From Devosia submarina (lineage in GTDB: Bacteria > Pseudomonadota > Alphaproteobacteria > Rhizobiales > Devosiaceae), in contig NZ_PYWB01000005.1 in NCBI RefSeq assembly GCF_003056345.1, positions 248,001 to 312,000 on the forward strand: a DNA stretch of 64,000 nucleotides, written 5' to 3'. The notes beneath the pieces are model-generated. The model searched no databases. It was not told the DNA's origin and saw only the letters and a program-made list of their open reading frames with translations. Positions 26,926 to 35,743 of the stretch are shown here, piece by piece (position 1 is the first letter of the stretch; the number at the start of each line of letters is the position of its first letter). Made by a program: the position numbers and the translations under genes.

Positions 26926-27636
26926 TCAGGCCTTGATCTGCATGCGATGGAGGTCCTGCGCGTCGGCGGTCAATTGCTTGCCGGTCTGCAGGTAATAGGC
27001 GCGCTCCGCGATATTGGTCGCATGGTCTCCCACCCGCTCCAAGCTTTTGGCACAGAACAATAAATGGGTGCAGGTGGTGATGTTGCGCGGGTCTTCCATC
27101 ATATAGGTCAAAAGCTCGCGGAACAGCGAAGTGTGCATGGCATCAACCTCGTCATCGCGGTTGCAAACCTCGACCGCCGCCGCAGCATCCCGGTTGGAAT
27201 AGCTATCCAGCGCTTCCTTGATCTGGCGCTGCACCAGGGCCGTCATGTTCTTGACGCCATTATAAAAAGTGGGCTGCAGGCTCATCCCTTCGAGCTTGAG
27301 CGAACGCCGCGCCAGCTGCTTGGCCATGTCCCCCACGCGCTCGAGATCGGAGGCCACATGGATGGAGGTGATGATGGCGCGCAAATCGGACGCCATGGGC
27401 TGGCGGCGAGCAATCATGGACACCGCCATTTCATCGATCCGGCGCTGCATGTCGTCGATTCGCTGGTCGGCAATGATCGTCATGTCCGCCAGTTCACGAT
27501 CGAGCTTGAGCAGCGACTTGGTGCCGTTGTCGATGGCAACCTCAACCTGTCCGCCCATCTCGGCGATCATCTGGGCCAGTGCAACAAGCTCGTCATTATA
27601 AGAGGTTACGATGTGTTCTTTACCGGAAGTGACCAT
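26926..27636 (-). CDS. phoU: Phosphate signalling protein PhoU
   Basis: 236 aa, two repeated three-helix PhoU domains (SDLRAIITSIHVASDLERVGDMAKQLARR in the first, CTHLLFCAKSLERVGDHATNIAERAYY in the second), each with the metal-binding E/D-x-x-x-D pattern. PhoU links PstSCAB activity to PhoR/PhoB signalling at the membrane. AGGAGCATC precedes the ATG. It lies 21 bp after pstB in the same operon. Confidence 0.96.
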   Translation of the reverse strand: MVTSGKEHIVTSYNDELVALAQMIAEMGGQVEVAIDNGTKSLLKLDRELADMTIIADQRIDDMQRRIDEMAVSMIARRQPMASDLRAIITSIHVASDLERVGDMAKQLARRSLKLEGMSLQPTFYNGVKNMTALVQRQIKEALDSYSNRDAAAAVEVCNRDDEVDAMHTSLFRELLTYMMEDPRNITTCTHLLFCAKSLERVGDHATNIAERAYYLQTGKQLTADAQDLHRMQIKA

Positions 27637-27657
27637 TCTGATGCTCCTGTTCCCGGC

Positions 27658-28494
27658 TTAGCCGATGCGGCCCATGATGTAGTCCTGGGTCTGCTTGTTC
27701 ACCGGGTTGGTAAAGATATCCTCGGTGGCGCCTTCTTCGATTAGATTGCCCAGATGAAAGAAGGCCGTCTTTTGCGACACGCGCGCGGCCTGCTGCATGG
27801 AGTGGGTGACGATGACAATGGTATAATTTTCCCGCAGCTCATCGATCAGTTCCTCGATGATGGCGGTGGCGATGGGGTCGAGGGCGGAGCAGGGCTCGTC
27901 CATGAGGATAACTTCGGGCCCTACGGCAATGGCGCGGGCAATGCAGAGGCGCTGCTGCTGGCCACCGGACAGGCCCGTTCCAGGTTCATTGAGGCGATCC
28001 TTGACCTCCTCGAAGAGCCCCGCCTTGCGCAGGGAGGACACGACGATCTCGTCGAGGTCGGCCTTGGAGCGCGCCAGCCCGTGGATTTTCGGCCCATAGG
28101 CAACATTGTCGTAGATCGACTTGGGGAAGGGATTGGGTTTCTGGAACACCATGCCGATGCGGGCGCGCAGTTCCACCACATCAAGGGAGGGATCATAAAT
28201 GTCCTCACCATCGAGCTTGATGGTGCCGCCGACCTTGGCGCCCTCGATCGTGTCGTTCATGCGGTTGATGCAGCGCAGAAAGGTGGATTTCCCACACCCC
28301 GAAGGGCCAATGAAGGAGGTAACAGCGCGATCGGGAATGTCGATGGAAATGCCATGCAGAGCCTGCTTAGCACCATAATGCACGGTGACATCGCGGGCCG
28401 TCAGGCGGATGGGACGGTCGAGTGCATCAAGGGGGTTCATGGCCGAGTTCACACTCTGCTGCGTCGTTTTGATCTTGTTGGCGAGCATATCCAT
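27658..28494 (-). CDS. pstB: Phosphate ABC transporter ATP-binding protein PstB
   Basis: 278 aa ATPase of the high-affinity phosphate importer. Walker A is GPSGCGKST (63-71), the signature LSGGQQQR is at 175-182, Walker B ILMDEP is at 196-201, and the Q-loop lies in [26 protein letters not shown]. An N-terminal extension of about 28 residues precedes the domain, so a shorter start at [10 protein letters not shown] (residue 19) is possible. It is the third of three inner-membrane pst genes here. Confidence 0.97.
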   Translation of the reverse strand: MDMLANKIKTTQQSVNSAMNPLDALDRPIRLTARDVTVHYGAKQALHGISIDIPDRAVTSFIGPSGCGKSTFLRCINRMNDTIEGAKVGGTIKLDGEDIYDPSLDVVELRARIGMVFQKPNPFPKSIYDNVAYGPKIHGLARSKADLDEIVVSSLRKAGLFEEVKDRLNEPGTGLSGGQQQRLCIARAIAVGPEVILMDEPCSALDPIATAIIEELIDELRENYTIVIVTHSMQQAARVSQKTAFFHLGNLIEEGATEDIFTNPVNKQTQDYIMGRIG

Positions 28495-28510
28495 TTCGGG
28501 TGTCCTTTAG

Positions 28511-29875
28511 CTAGGCGCGCTTTTCGAGGCGCGAGCGCAGGTAGATGGCAATGCCGTTGAGGCAGATCATGACTGCAAGCAGAACAATGATGGCGGCGGC
28601 TGTGCGCGGTTCAAAGAAATTGCGGTTTTCATTGCCCTGCCAGAGATAGATCTGGACGGGAAGGGCGGTCGCCTGGTCGAAGGGAGTGGCGGGAACTTGG
28701 GCCACGAAGGCCTTCATGCCGATCAGCAGCAGCGGCGCTGTTTCCCCAAGGGCATGGGCAACGCCCAGGATGGTCGCGGTCAGGATCGAGGGGAAGGTGA
28801 CGGGCAGCACATGGTGAAACACCATCTGCGTCTTGGATGCCCCCATGCCCAGAGCCGCCTGCCGCAGGGCCGGGGAAACCCCCAACAGGGCGCCGCGCGT
28901 GGCGATGATGATGGTGGGCAGGGTCATCAAAGTTAGCACCAGGCCGCCCACGATCGGCGCCGAAATGGGCAGGTGAAGATAGTTGATGAACACCGCCGCA
29001 CCGAGCAGGCCGAAGACGATGGAGGGCACGGCGGCGAGGTTGTTGATGTTGACCTCGATGAAATCGGTGAGGCGCGACTTTGGCGCGAATTCCTCGAGAT
29101 ATATGGCGCTCGCCACGCCGATCGGCACCGCCAGCACGATCACGATCAGCATCATGTAGAGCGTGCCCACAAGGGCGCCCAGCAGCCCCGCCGAAGCAGG
29201 CGCGGCGCGGCTATCGACATTGGTGAAGATGGCCCAGGCAAAGCCGGTGCTGATCGTGCCGTTCTCGACAAAGATGTCGATCAGCTGGCGGGCAGGGGCC
29301 GACAATTGCTGCTGCGCGTCGCCCAGGCTACGGTCGATATTGCCCTTGATCCAATTGTCTGCATTGGCCGATGCCAAAAGGTCTACTTCGACCGTTTGCC
29401 CAAGAAGGCCGGGATCGTCCACGAACATGGCGCGAACTTCGTGGCGCGCATTGGTCTCAGCGATGGACAGGATTTCGCGCGACTCGATCTCGAACCCGGC
29501 CGGAGCTGCTGCACGCAGCGACGCCTCTATGACCTTGTTCCAGTTGAGCATGGCCAGGTCGCGCTGCCATTTGAGGTTCGCCGCGCGGAAATCGGCCTCC
29601 GACTGACCCGGCACCATGACCGGCGCCGGCTCGATGTCAATAATCTCGGGATCATACGTCACCGCAAGATGCAGGTTCGACTGGGTAAAGGCCGGCAGGC
29701 CCCGGCGGACCACATCCACAAACAACAGGGCCACAAAGCCCAGCGCCAGGATGATCGCGGCAAGGCCGAGCCCCTTGAAAATGGCTTCGCTCATGTGGCG
29801 GCGGCGCAGGCCCGCCCGAATGGCCTTGGTGCGTTCCTGCGAAGCGCTTCGTGTGGTGGAGAGCGTGTCGGTCAT
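28511..29875 (-). CDS. pstA: Phosphate ABC transporter permease PstA (extended form)
   Basis: 454 aa permease, longer than the about 300 aa enteric PstA. A first membrane segment at about 33-55 is followed by a periplasmic domain of about 170 residues, as in DUF3333-containing alphaproteobacterial PstA, then the six-helix permease core from about 230 (GLLGALVGTLYMMLIVIVLAVPIGVASAIYLEEFAPKS and the EAA-type loop ALRQAALGMGASKTQMVFHHVLPVTFPSILTA). The ATG lies 2 bp after the pstC stop, suggesting tight coupling. Confidence 0.96.
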   Translation of the reverse strand: MTDTLSTTRSASQERTKAIRAGLRRRHMSEAIFKGLGLAAIILALGFVALLFVDVVRRGLPAFTQSNLHLAVTYDPEIIDIEPAPVMVPGQSEADFRAANLKWQRDLAMLNWNKVIEASLRAAAPAGFEIESREILSIAETNARHEVRAMFVDDPGLLGQTVEVDLLASANADNWIKGNIDRSLGDAQQQLSAPARQLIDIFVENGTISTGFAWAIFTNVDSRAAPASAGLLGALVGTLYMMLIVIVLAVPIGVASAIYLEEFAPKSRLTDFIEVNINNLAAVPSIVFGLLGAAVFINYLHLPISAPIVGGLVLTLMTLPTIIIATRGALLGVSPALRQAALGMGASKTQMVFHHVLPVTFPSILTATILGVAHALGETAPLLLIGMKAFVAQVPATPFDQATALPVQIYLWQGNENRNFFEPRTAAAIIVLLAVMICLNGIAIYLRSRLEKRA

Positions 29876-29877
29876 GA

Positions 29878-31254
29878 TTATTCGTACTGCTCCCGGAAGC
29901 GGCGGACGATAAAGAGCGCAAAGACATTGAGGCAGAGGGTGATAACGAACAGCGTCAGCCCCAGTGCAAAGCCCACCAGCGATTGGGGACCGGTGAAATC
30001 GGTATCGCCTGTCAGCTGGTTGACAATGGAAACGGTGATGGTTGCCACGGGCTCAAACGGATTGCCCCGCAGCACGGGGCTGTTGCCGGCTGCCAGCACC
30101 ACGATCATGGTTTCGCCAATGGCGCGGCTCACCGCCAGCAGGAACGCGCCCACGATGCCTGGCAGGGCCGCCGGTAGCATGACATTGCGGATGGTTTCGG
30201 ATTTGGTGGCGCCCAGTCCGTAGGCGCCATCGCGCAGGGAGCGCGGCACCTGATTGAGGATGTCGTCGCTGAGCGAAGACACAAAGGGTATGATCATGAT
30301 GCCCATGACCACGCCAGCCGTGAGCGCGCTGGTGGCGTTGATGGAAAGCCCCACCAGCCGGCCTGTATCGCGCAGGAAGGGACCGACGGTCACCAGGGCA
30401 AAAAAGCCGAAGACGATGGTCGGAATGCCTGCCAGGATCTCGATGATTGGCTTGGCCACGGCGCGCAAACGGCGGTGAGCATATTGGCTGAGATAGATCG
30501 CAGCCATCAGCCCCACGGGAACAGCAACCAGCATGGCGATCGCGGTGATCATCAGCGTGCCGGCAAGAAGCGGCAAGAGGCCATAGCTGCCGTAATTGGA
30601 GCCGGTCGGCGCATTGTTGGGCGCCCAGACCGTGCCGAAAAAGAAGTGCAGGGGATTGATAAAGGTAAAGAAGCGGAAGGCTTCGGTGACAAGCGAGGCA
30701 ACAATGCCGACCGTCGTCAGGATCGCAACGGCCGAGCAGGCCAGCAGAACCAGATTGATGATGCGCTCGACCGTGTTGCGGGCCCGCAGGCGTGCCGAAA
30801 TGCGGCCACGGGCATAAAACAGCGCCGCGCCACCGGCCAGGGCCGCAGCGCCGATCACAAGAAGGAAGCTGATCAGCTGAAACGAGCGCAGGGCATTCCC
30901 ACCCGCCTGTTCAAAGGGCTGGATTTCGCCCGCAACGCCATAGCCCGACGCGATAGCACTGATGCGGCTGATCGTGGTGTTAAGCCCAACCTGGTCAAGG
31001 TTGGCAAGGGTGTCTGCCGGGATCTGGGAAACAATGAAATCATGGGTGATGCCCGGGCCCACCCAAGCCCATGCGCCCAGGATGATGAGGGCCGGAACAA
31101 GGGTCCAGATGGCCAGCAGCGCCCCGTGATATTGAGGGCGCGAATGGATTTTGACGCCAGCGGTGGTTGCCAGGGCGCGGCTGCGCGACCATCCGGTCTG
31201 GTAGGACAGGCCCAACAGAACAATCAATAGGCCGGCAACAACAAGCGAGTCCAT
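29878..31254 (-). CDS. pstC: Phosphate ABC transporter permease PstC (extended form)
   Basis: 458 aa permease with an N-terminal extension of about 180 residues (three predicted membrane segments) before the standard core (LPLLAGTLMITAIAMLVAVPVGLMAAIYLSQYA and SLRDGAYGLGATKSETIRNVMLPAALPGIVGAFLLAVSRAIGETM). Matching extension of PstC and PstA is typical of alphaproteobacteria. A terminator separates it from pstS, so it is likely translated at a lower level than PstS. Confidence 0.96.
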   Translation of the reverse strand: MDSLVVAGLLIVLLGLSYQTGWSRSRALATTAGVKIHSRPQYHGALLAIWTLVPALIILGAWAWVGPGITHDFIVSQIPADTLANLDQVGLNTTISRISAIASGYGVAGEIQPFEQAGGNALRSFQLISFLLVIGAAALAGGAALFYARGRISARLRARNTVERIINLVLLACSAVAILTTVGIVASLVTEAFRFFTFINPLHFFFGTVWAPNNAPTGSNYGSYGLLPLLAGTLMITAIAMLVAVPVGLMAAIYLSQYAHRRLRAVAKPIIEILAGIPTIVFGFFALVTVGPFLRDTGRLVGLSINATSALTAGVVMGIMIIPFVSSLSDDILNQVPRSLRDGAYGLGATKSETIRNVMLPAALPGIVGAFLLAVSRAIGETMIVVLAAGNSPVLRGNPFEPVATITVSIVNQLTGDTDFTGPQSLVGFALGLTLFVITLCLNVFALFIVRRFREQYE

Positions 31255-31271
31255 GAACGCTCCGGGGAAGC

Positions 31272-31302
31272 AAAGAAAGGGCCGCGCCGGCGGCGCGACC
31301 CT
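31272..31302 (-). terminator. Terminator/attenuator between pstS and pstC
   Basis: AGGGTCGCGCC-GCC-GGCGCGGCCCT on the minus strand, 11 bp stem with one G-U pair, followed by TTCTTTG. It lies 9 bp after the pstS stop. Partial termination here would give more PstS than membrane components, as is known for binding-protein transporters. Confidence 0.75.
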
Positions 31303-31311
31303 GAACGGATG

Positions 31312-32337
31312 TTACTCAGCAGCGCCAGCTTCAAAAGCTGCCAACACTTCGTCAGTCTTTTCGGTCGGCTGGGGGATCAGGCCCGCAGCTTCGAGCGTGC
31401 CGCCTTCACCTGCCATGCCTTCGGATAGGAAGAACTGGACGAATTCCTGCAGGCCTGGGATGACGCCGATGTGCTGGCCCTTGACGTAGAAATAGAGGGG
31501 GCGGGACACAGGATAGTCACCGGCAGCAACCGTTTCCTTGGAGGGAACGACGCCATCAATGGTCGCGACCTTGAGGGTGTCGGTATTCTGCTCGTAAAAG
31601 GAGAGGCCGAACACGCCAACGGTGTTCTTGTCCGAATTGAGGCGGGCCAGGGTCTCGGTATAGTCGCCCGAAATCTCGGTTACGACGTCCTGACGCAGGG
31701 TGGAGCAGGCCGATTCAGCCTCGTCTTCGCTGAGGCCTTCGGGAAGGCCTGCTTCTTCACAGCCAGCACCAACAACGCGCTCCTGGAACACTTCGCGGGT
31801 GCCGTGATTGGACGCGGGAACAGCCAGGGCAATCGGCTGGTCGGGCAGCGAAGCATCGACTTCCGACCAGCTCTTGTATGGGTTGTCGACCAACTCGCCA
31901 TCGACCACCACCTGCGCTGCAATGGCCTTGTAGACCTGCACGGGGGTCAGTGCGAAGTCCGGACCAGAAGCGGCCGAGGCGAAGACGATGCCGTCAAAGC
32001 CGAACTGGATTTCACGGATGTCGGTGACACCGGATTGGTTGCAAGCCTCGCGCTCGCCGTCCTTGATCGGGCGCGATGCGTTGGCGATGTCGATGGTGTT
32101 GTCGCCAATGCCTTCGCAGAACTGGCTGAAGCCGCCGCCGGTACCGCCCGAGCCAACTACAGGCGTGTTGAATTCAGGGAATGCCGCGCCGAATTCCTCG
32201 GCAACAATGGAGGCAAATGGCAGGACGGTCGAGGAGCCAGCGACCTGGATGGTGTCACGAGACTGGGCAAGGGCAGCGTTGGACCCGAAAGCCACGAGCG
32301 TGATCACGGCTGCACTGGCAAAAAGTGCGATTTTCAT
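31312..32337 (-). CDS. pstS: Phosphate-binding periplasmic protein PstS
   Basis: 341 aa phosphate-binding protein. The signal peptide is MKIALFASAAVITLVAFGSNAALAQ; the mature protein begins SRDTIQVAGSSTVLPFASIVAEEF. Ligand-site segments GSGGTGGGFSQFC, SRPIKDGE and SNHGTREVF are visible. ATG at 32337 has AAAGGTTAC upstream; the frame continues further but gives no signal peptide at its end. A PHO box is about 119 bp upstream. It starts the pstSCAB-phoU-phoB cluster. Confidence 0.97.
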   Translation of the reverse strand: MKIALFASAAVITLVAFGSNAALAQSRDTIQVAGSSTVLPFASIVAEEFGAAFPEFNTPVVGSGGTGGGFSQFCEGIGDNTIDIANASRPIKDGEREACNQSGVTDIREIQFGFDGIVFASAASGPDFALTPVQVYKAIAAQVVVDGELVDNPYKSWSEVDASLPDQPIALAVPASNHGTREVFQERVVGAGCEEAGLPEGLSEDEAESACSTLRQDVVTEISGDYTETLARLNSDKNTVGVFGLSFYEQNTDTLKVATIDGVVPSKETVAAGDYPVSRPLYFYVKGQHIGVIPGLQEFVQFFLSEGMAGEGGTLEAAGLIPQPTEKTDEVLAAFEAGAAE

Positions 32338-32455
32338 TTTTGTAACCTTTACGGAAATCGTATCGACAATGGCCAGCAAAACCGGGTTGATCCCGGGCCG
32401 CCCTGTTTACGCCGCACACCATAAGACCGGCCTGTGACACATATATTACGGGCAG

Positions 32456-32473
32456 GTGACTGCTATGTGACAG
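32456..32473 (-). promoter_or_regulatory. PHO box upstream of pstS
   Basis: On the minus strand CTGTCAC-ATAG-CAGTCAC: two seven-base half-sites with the canonical 11 bp period and a 4 bp A/T-biased spacer, matching the alphaproteobacterial PhoB site. Another TGTCAC lies at about 32431-32437, with a TAATAT-like -10 candidate nearby. Identification rests on sequence match and position only. Confidence 0.8.
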
Positions 32474-32533
32474 GCTAAGTGATTACGGCCGTGGCAATTT
32501 TTTGGAAACGACCCGATTGTGACATCGCTGCTC

Positions 32534-33289
32534 TCAGCGCAGCAGCGGGCGTACTTCGGCCTGAATCTTGCGCATCAGGGGAAGGAAATTGGCGATCATG
32601 TGGGAGGTCGAGGCGCGCGCCGATTGGGCGCCAACATTGAGCGCTGCCACAGTCTCTCCGCGCGCATTGTAGAGCGGGATGGCAATCGAACACAGTCCGA
32701 GCTCCAGCTCCTCATCGATTACCGCAAAGCCCTGGGCCGCGACGACCGCAAGCTCGGTGGTAATCGCCGCCAGATCCGCCTTGGTCTTGGCCGTATAGGC
32801 CACAAGCTCGGAACGATGAAGGATCGCCCGAGCCTCTGCCTGCGGCATGGCGGCAAGCAGAATACGGCCCATGGAGGTACAATAGGCCGGCAGCCGCGCT
32901 CCGGCGCCTAGATTGATCGACATGACCCGCCGGTAGGAGGCTCGGGCGATATACAGAATCTCGGAATTGTCGAGCACGGCTGCCGACGAACTCTCGTTGA
33001 TTTTGGCCGAGAGTTCCTCAAGAAACGGCTGGATCAGGCCGGGCAGGGGCGTTGCCGCGAGATAGGAATGGCCAAGGTTGAGCACCCGTGGCGTCAGGCG
33101 AAAGAACTTGCCGTCATAAGTCGCATAGCCAAGATGGGCGAGCGTCAGAAGGCAGCGCCGCGCTGTTGCTCGCTCAAGCCCGGTGCGATTGGCGACATCG
33201 GTGATGGACTGGCTCGCATGCTCCTCATCAAAGCACGCGATCACGGCCAGGCCCTTGACCAGACCATTGATGATATCGCCTTCGCGCAA
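32534..33289 (-). CDS. IclR-family transcriptional regulator (PcaR/PcaU/PobR-like)
   Basis: 251 aa regulator. The N-terminal IclR helix-turn-helix reads GLVKGLAVIACFDEEHASQSITDVANRTGLERATARRCLLTLAHLGYATYDGKFFRLTPRVLNLGHSYLA; the effector domain includes AYCTSMGRILLAAMP and FAVIDEELELGLCSIAIPLYN. This matches the PcaR/PcaU subgroup controlling aromatic acid degradation, but no aromatic genes are adjacent. An in-frame stop six codons upstream leaves TTG at 33289 as the best start; no later ATG fits the conserved N-terminus. Confidence 0.88.
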   Translation of the reverse strand: MREGDIINGLVKGLAVIACFDEEHASQSITDVANRTGLERATARRCLLTLAHLGYATYDGKFFRLTPRVLNLGHSYLAATPLPGLIQPFLEELSAKINESSSAAVLDNSEILYIARASYRRVMSINLGAGARLPAYCTSMGRILLAAMPQAEARAILHRSELVAYTAKTKADLAAITTELAVVAAQGFAVIDEELELGLCSIAIPLYNARGETVAALNVGAQSARASTSHMIANFLPLMRKIQAEVRPLLR

Positions 33290-33392
33290 TGCTTCGATCC
33301 CGGTTTAAACAGATGGCCTAAAATCGGCTGTTCTGGGGCCAGCGGTCAGTTCCCCCTTGCCAGCGTCCCTGACCCTGCTAATAGGGCATTGT

Positions 33393-33468
33393 GGGCCTAT
33401 AGCTCAATGGTTAGAGCCGACCGCTCATAACGGTCTGGTTGGGGGTTCGAGTCCCTCTGGGCCCACCA
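33393..33468 (+). tRNA. tRNA-Ile2 (anticodon CAU, lysidine-modified type)
   Basis: 76 nt cloverleaf including encoded CCA: acceptor GGGCCTA/TGGGCCC with one U-G pair, D arm GCTC/GAGC, anticodon stem GACCG/CGGTC with loop CTCATAA, T arm GGGGG-TTCGAGT-CCCTC, discriminator A. The anticodon is CAT. The short D loop and overall resemblance to E. coli ileX indicate the isoleucine AUA decoder rather than tRNA-Met, a call that depends on TilS recognition and is therefore inference. Confidence 0.9.
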
Positions 33469-33671
33469 CAGCACCTTCCGCCCTTGTCATTCATAACCAC
33501 CCTGAGGAATACGGGTGTGGTTGTGTCTGTGTAAGTAAGCTGACAGGACGCTGACAAAAAGGTCCAGCTTAAGTTAAGCTATTGATAAACAACAATGATG
33601 GGAACGAGTCAGGGCCTGCTTCATTCTTAGGACATCCTTGCCGCGAGCAAGTCGAACCAAGGAGAATGAAC

Positions 33672-34118
33672 ATGAAAAACCTGCTTCTTGCTTCCGTCGC
33701 CGTTCTTACCCTGGCTTCGGGTCCGGCCTTTGCGCAGAACTCCAACGGCGATGCGGAAACCGATGCCGCTGTGGGCAGCGCTGCAGGTGGTGCCACGGGT
33801 GCCGTCGTTGGCGGGCTGATCTTTGGCCCCATTGGCGCAGTTATCGGCGGTTTCACGGGTGCTTCGCTCGGCGCATCGGCCGGTGTCGAGGCTGGCTCGG
33901 TGGATTATGTACGCATGAACCCCACTGAACCCGTGGTGATCGAGGACGACATCGACGTGGGCTATGTGGTTCCCGAGGACATCACAATTCACGTCATCGA
34001 AGGCGACGAGAGCCACGGCTATTTCTATACCGAGGACCGGGTCTACTTCGTTGATCTGGATGATCGAACGGTCGTTTATTCGCCGGGCACCGTGGTCGCC
34101 GCCGAAACGAGCAATTGA
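33672..34118 (+). CDS. Exported DUF1236-like protein with glycine zipper
   Basis: 148 aa exported protein. A signal peptide ends PAFAQ; a Gly/Ala-rich zipper segment follows (VGSAAGGATGAVVGGLIFGPIGAVIGGFTGASLGASAGV), then a domain reading YVRMNPTEPVVIEDDIDVGYVVPEDITIHVI and YTEDRVYFVDLDDRTVVYSPGTVV, which resembles DUF1236. An ATG at 33666 is only 1 nt from the GGAG site, so the ATG at 33672 (7 nt spacing) is preferred. Function unknown; likely envelope-associated. Confidence 0.82.
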   Translation: MKNLLLASVAVLTLASGPAFAQNSNGDAETDAAVGSAAGGATGAVVGGLIFGPIGAVIGGFTGASLGASAGVEAGSVDYVRMNPTEPVVIEDDIDVGYVVPEDITIHVIEGDESHGYFYTEDRVYFVDLDDRTVVYSPGTVVAAETSN

Positions 34119-34189
34119 TCCTTTGTTGATGGGCTGCCTTCGGGTGGCCCATTTGCTGCAAGGGGGGCCTTTCAGCCTTTGAGGAAATC

Positions 34190-35686
34190 ATGAGAAAACC
34201 AAAGATCTTTGCCGGACTGGCCCTTGCGGGCATGTTGCTGTCGACATCTGCTTTGTCCCCTGTCGGTCCCCTGGCCGTTTCGCCTGCCCAGGCGCAGTCG
34301 GCCAGCGTAAGCTTTAATCTCTTCTTTGATGAACTGGAGCCGCATGGCGTCTGGGTGCGGCACCCACAATATCGCTATGTGTTCTGCCCAACCGGCGTTG
34401 ACACCAGCTGGCGACCATATACGCGCGGCCGTTGGCTTTATCTGCAGGATACGGGTTGGTATTTTGCTTCCGACGAGCCATTCGCCTGGGCGACCTACCA
34501 CTACGGCCGCTGGCTTGATGACGATAATCTGGGCTGGTGCTGGGTGCCGGGCACCAAATGGGCTCCTGCCTGGGTCAGCTGGCGCCGTGGCGGTGATGCT
34601 ATCGGCTGGGCACCCCTGCCGCCGGAACGCGAAGGCTTCTCGGTTTCGGTTGAGGTGGTGCGAGAGGATTTCCCCGAGGACTATTGGGTGTTTGTCCCAA
34701 CCCGCAGCTTTATCGAGCCGGACCTTTCGGTCAGCATCGTGTTTGGCAATGATGCCCGCAGCTATTATCGGGAAACCGAGTTCGTCGGGCCGGTGGTTGT
34801 CCAGGGCGATGTGGTGACCAACAACGTGATCGAGGTCAGCTACATCGAGCAGCAGATCAATCAAGAGATCACGGTCTACAATGTCGAGGAATCCAACACT
34901 CCGGCCGCCGCGAACGTGACCGGTGAAAGCACGGTGCAGATATTCAACCAGGATCTGGAAGAGCCTACCGAGGAAATCGAACCGCCTGAAGCTGTAGAGG
35001 CGGCGGAAGCACCTGAGCTGATCAGGGCCGAGGGTGGGACCATTGACGCTGAGGCTGGTGCTGAAGCCGGAGCCGATGCTGAAGATGGTATCGATTCCGA
35101 AGACACCGATGCGACCGATCCCGTCACTGAGCAAACCGAAGGCGTTGACCCGGCGACTGCCGGCGCAGACGCCGAGACCACAACAGAGGCTGATGACTCG
35201 GCAATCACCGCCGAGGAAGCAGGCGACGCTGAAGCGGCTGACACTGAACAGTCGACACAGGTTGAAGAGGACGCCGAACTCGACCAGCCGGCTGATGCCG
35301 AAGAGGCCGGCGCAGTGTCAGCGGAAGAGGAAACCACGCCCGCACAAGCGAGCGAGCAAACCGAGGATGACGCAGCTTCAGCTGCTGACGAGTCCGAGGC
35401 GGTGACCGACACCACGGACGCTACGACGGACGAAGAGGCCGGTGAAGAGGCTGCGCCAGCTGATGCCAGCACTGAGGAGCCAGAAGCAACCGTTCAAGCC
35501 GAAGACGAAGCAGTCACTTCCGATTGCCCGCCTGAACTGCTGGTCGGTGGTGTTTGCCAGACACCTGGCGAAGAGATTGGTGATACCGAGGTGGAGGTTG
35601 AAGAAACCGATTCCGCTCCGTCCGATAGTGGTGAAACCAATGACGCCGGAGCTGATGAAGGCGCCGAAGAGGCTGTGACGCAGTAA
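34190..35686 (+). CDS. Exported DUF6600-like protein with long acidic C-terminal tail
   Basis: 498 aa exported protein. After the signal peptide (ending QAQSA) comes an aromatic-rich domain of Trp/Tyr repeats: VDTSWRPYTRGRWLYLQDTGWYFASDEPFAWATYHYGRWLDDDNLGWCWVPGTKWAPAWVSWRRG, resembling DUF6600. From about residue 260 the protein is a disordered-looking Ala/Glu/Asp/Thr tail, ending with a Cys pair in DCPPELLVGGVC. The tail is like the acidic region of the OmpA-family protein at 16-18 kb. Envelope role inferred. ATG is preceded by GAGG. A hairpin terminates the gene. Confidence 0.82.
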   Translation: MRKPKIFAGLALAGMLLSTSALSPVGPLAVSPAQAQSASVSFNLFFDELEPHGVWVRHPQYRYVFCPTGVDTSWRPYTRGRWLYLQDTGWYFASDEPFAWATYHYGRWLDDDNLGWCWVPGTKWAPAWVSWRRGGDAIGWAPLPPEREGFSVSVEVVREDFPEDYWVFVPTRSFIEPDLSVSIVFGNDARSYYRETEFVGPVVVQGDVVTNNVIEVSYIEQQINQEITVYNVEESNTPAAANVTGESTVQIFNQDLEEPTEEIEPPEAVEAAEAPELIRAEGGTIDAEAGAEAGADAEDGIDSEDTDATDPVTEQTEGVDPATAGADAETTTEADDSAITAEEAGDAEAADTEQSTQVEEDAELDQPADAEEAGAVSAEEETTPAQASEQTEDDAASAADESEAVTDTTDATTDEEAGEEAAPADASTEEPEATVQAEDEAVTSDCPPELLVGGVCQTPGEEIGDTEVEVEETDSAPSDSGETNDAGADEGAEEAVTQ

Positions 35687-35713
35687 ATCTGCCGGTCGAA
35701 CCGAGACAAGTTG

Positions 35714-35743
35714 GGCCGCTGCCGGCATCAGCCGGCAGCGGCC
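35714..35743 (+). terminator. Bidirectional hairpin between DUF6600 and GGDEF/EAL genes
   Basis: GGCCGCTGCCGGC/GCCGGCAGCGGCC, a perfect 13 bp stem with loop ATCA, followed by ATTGTTTG. It overlaps the convergent diguanylate cyclase gene end: that gene's stop codon is inside the loop. Confidence 0.75.

Noticed and set aside
33393-33468. Elongator or initiator tRNA-Met
   Set aside because: Anticodon CAT fits, but D-loop and stem features resemble tRNA-Ile2 and lack initiator marks.
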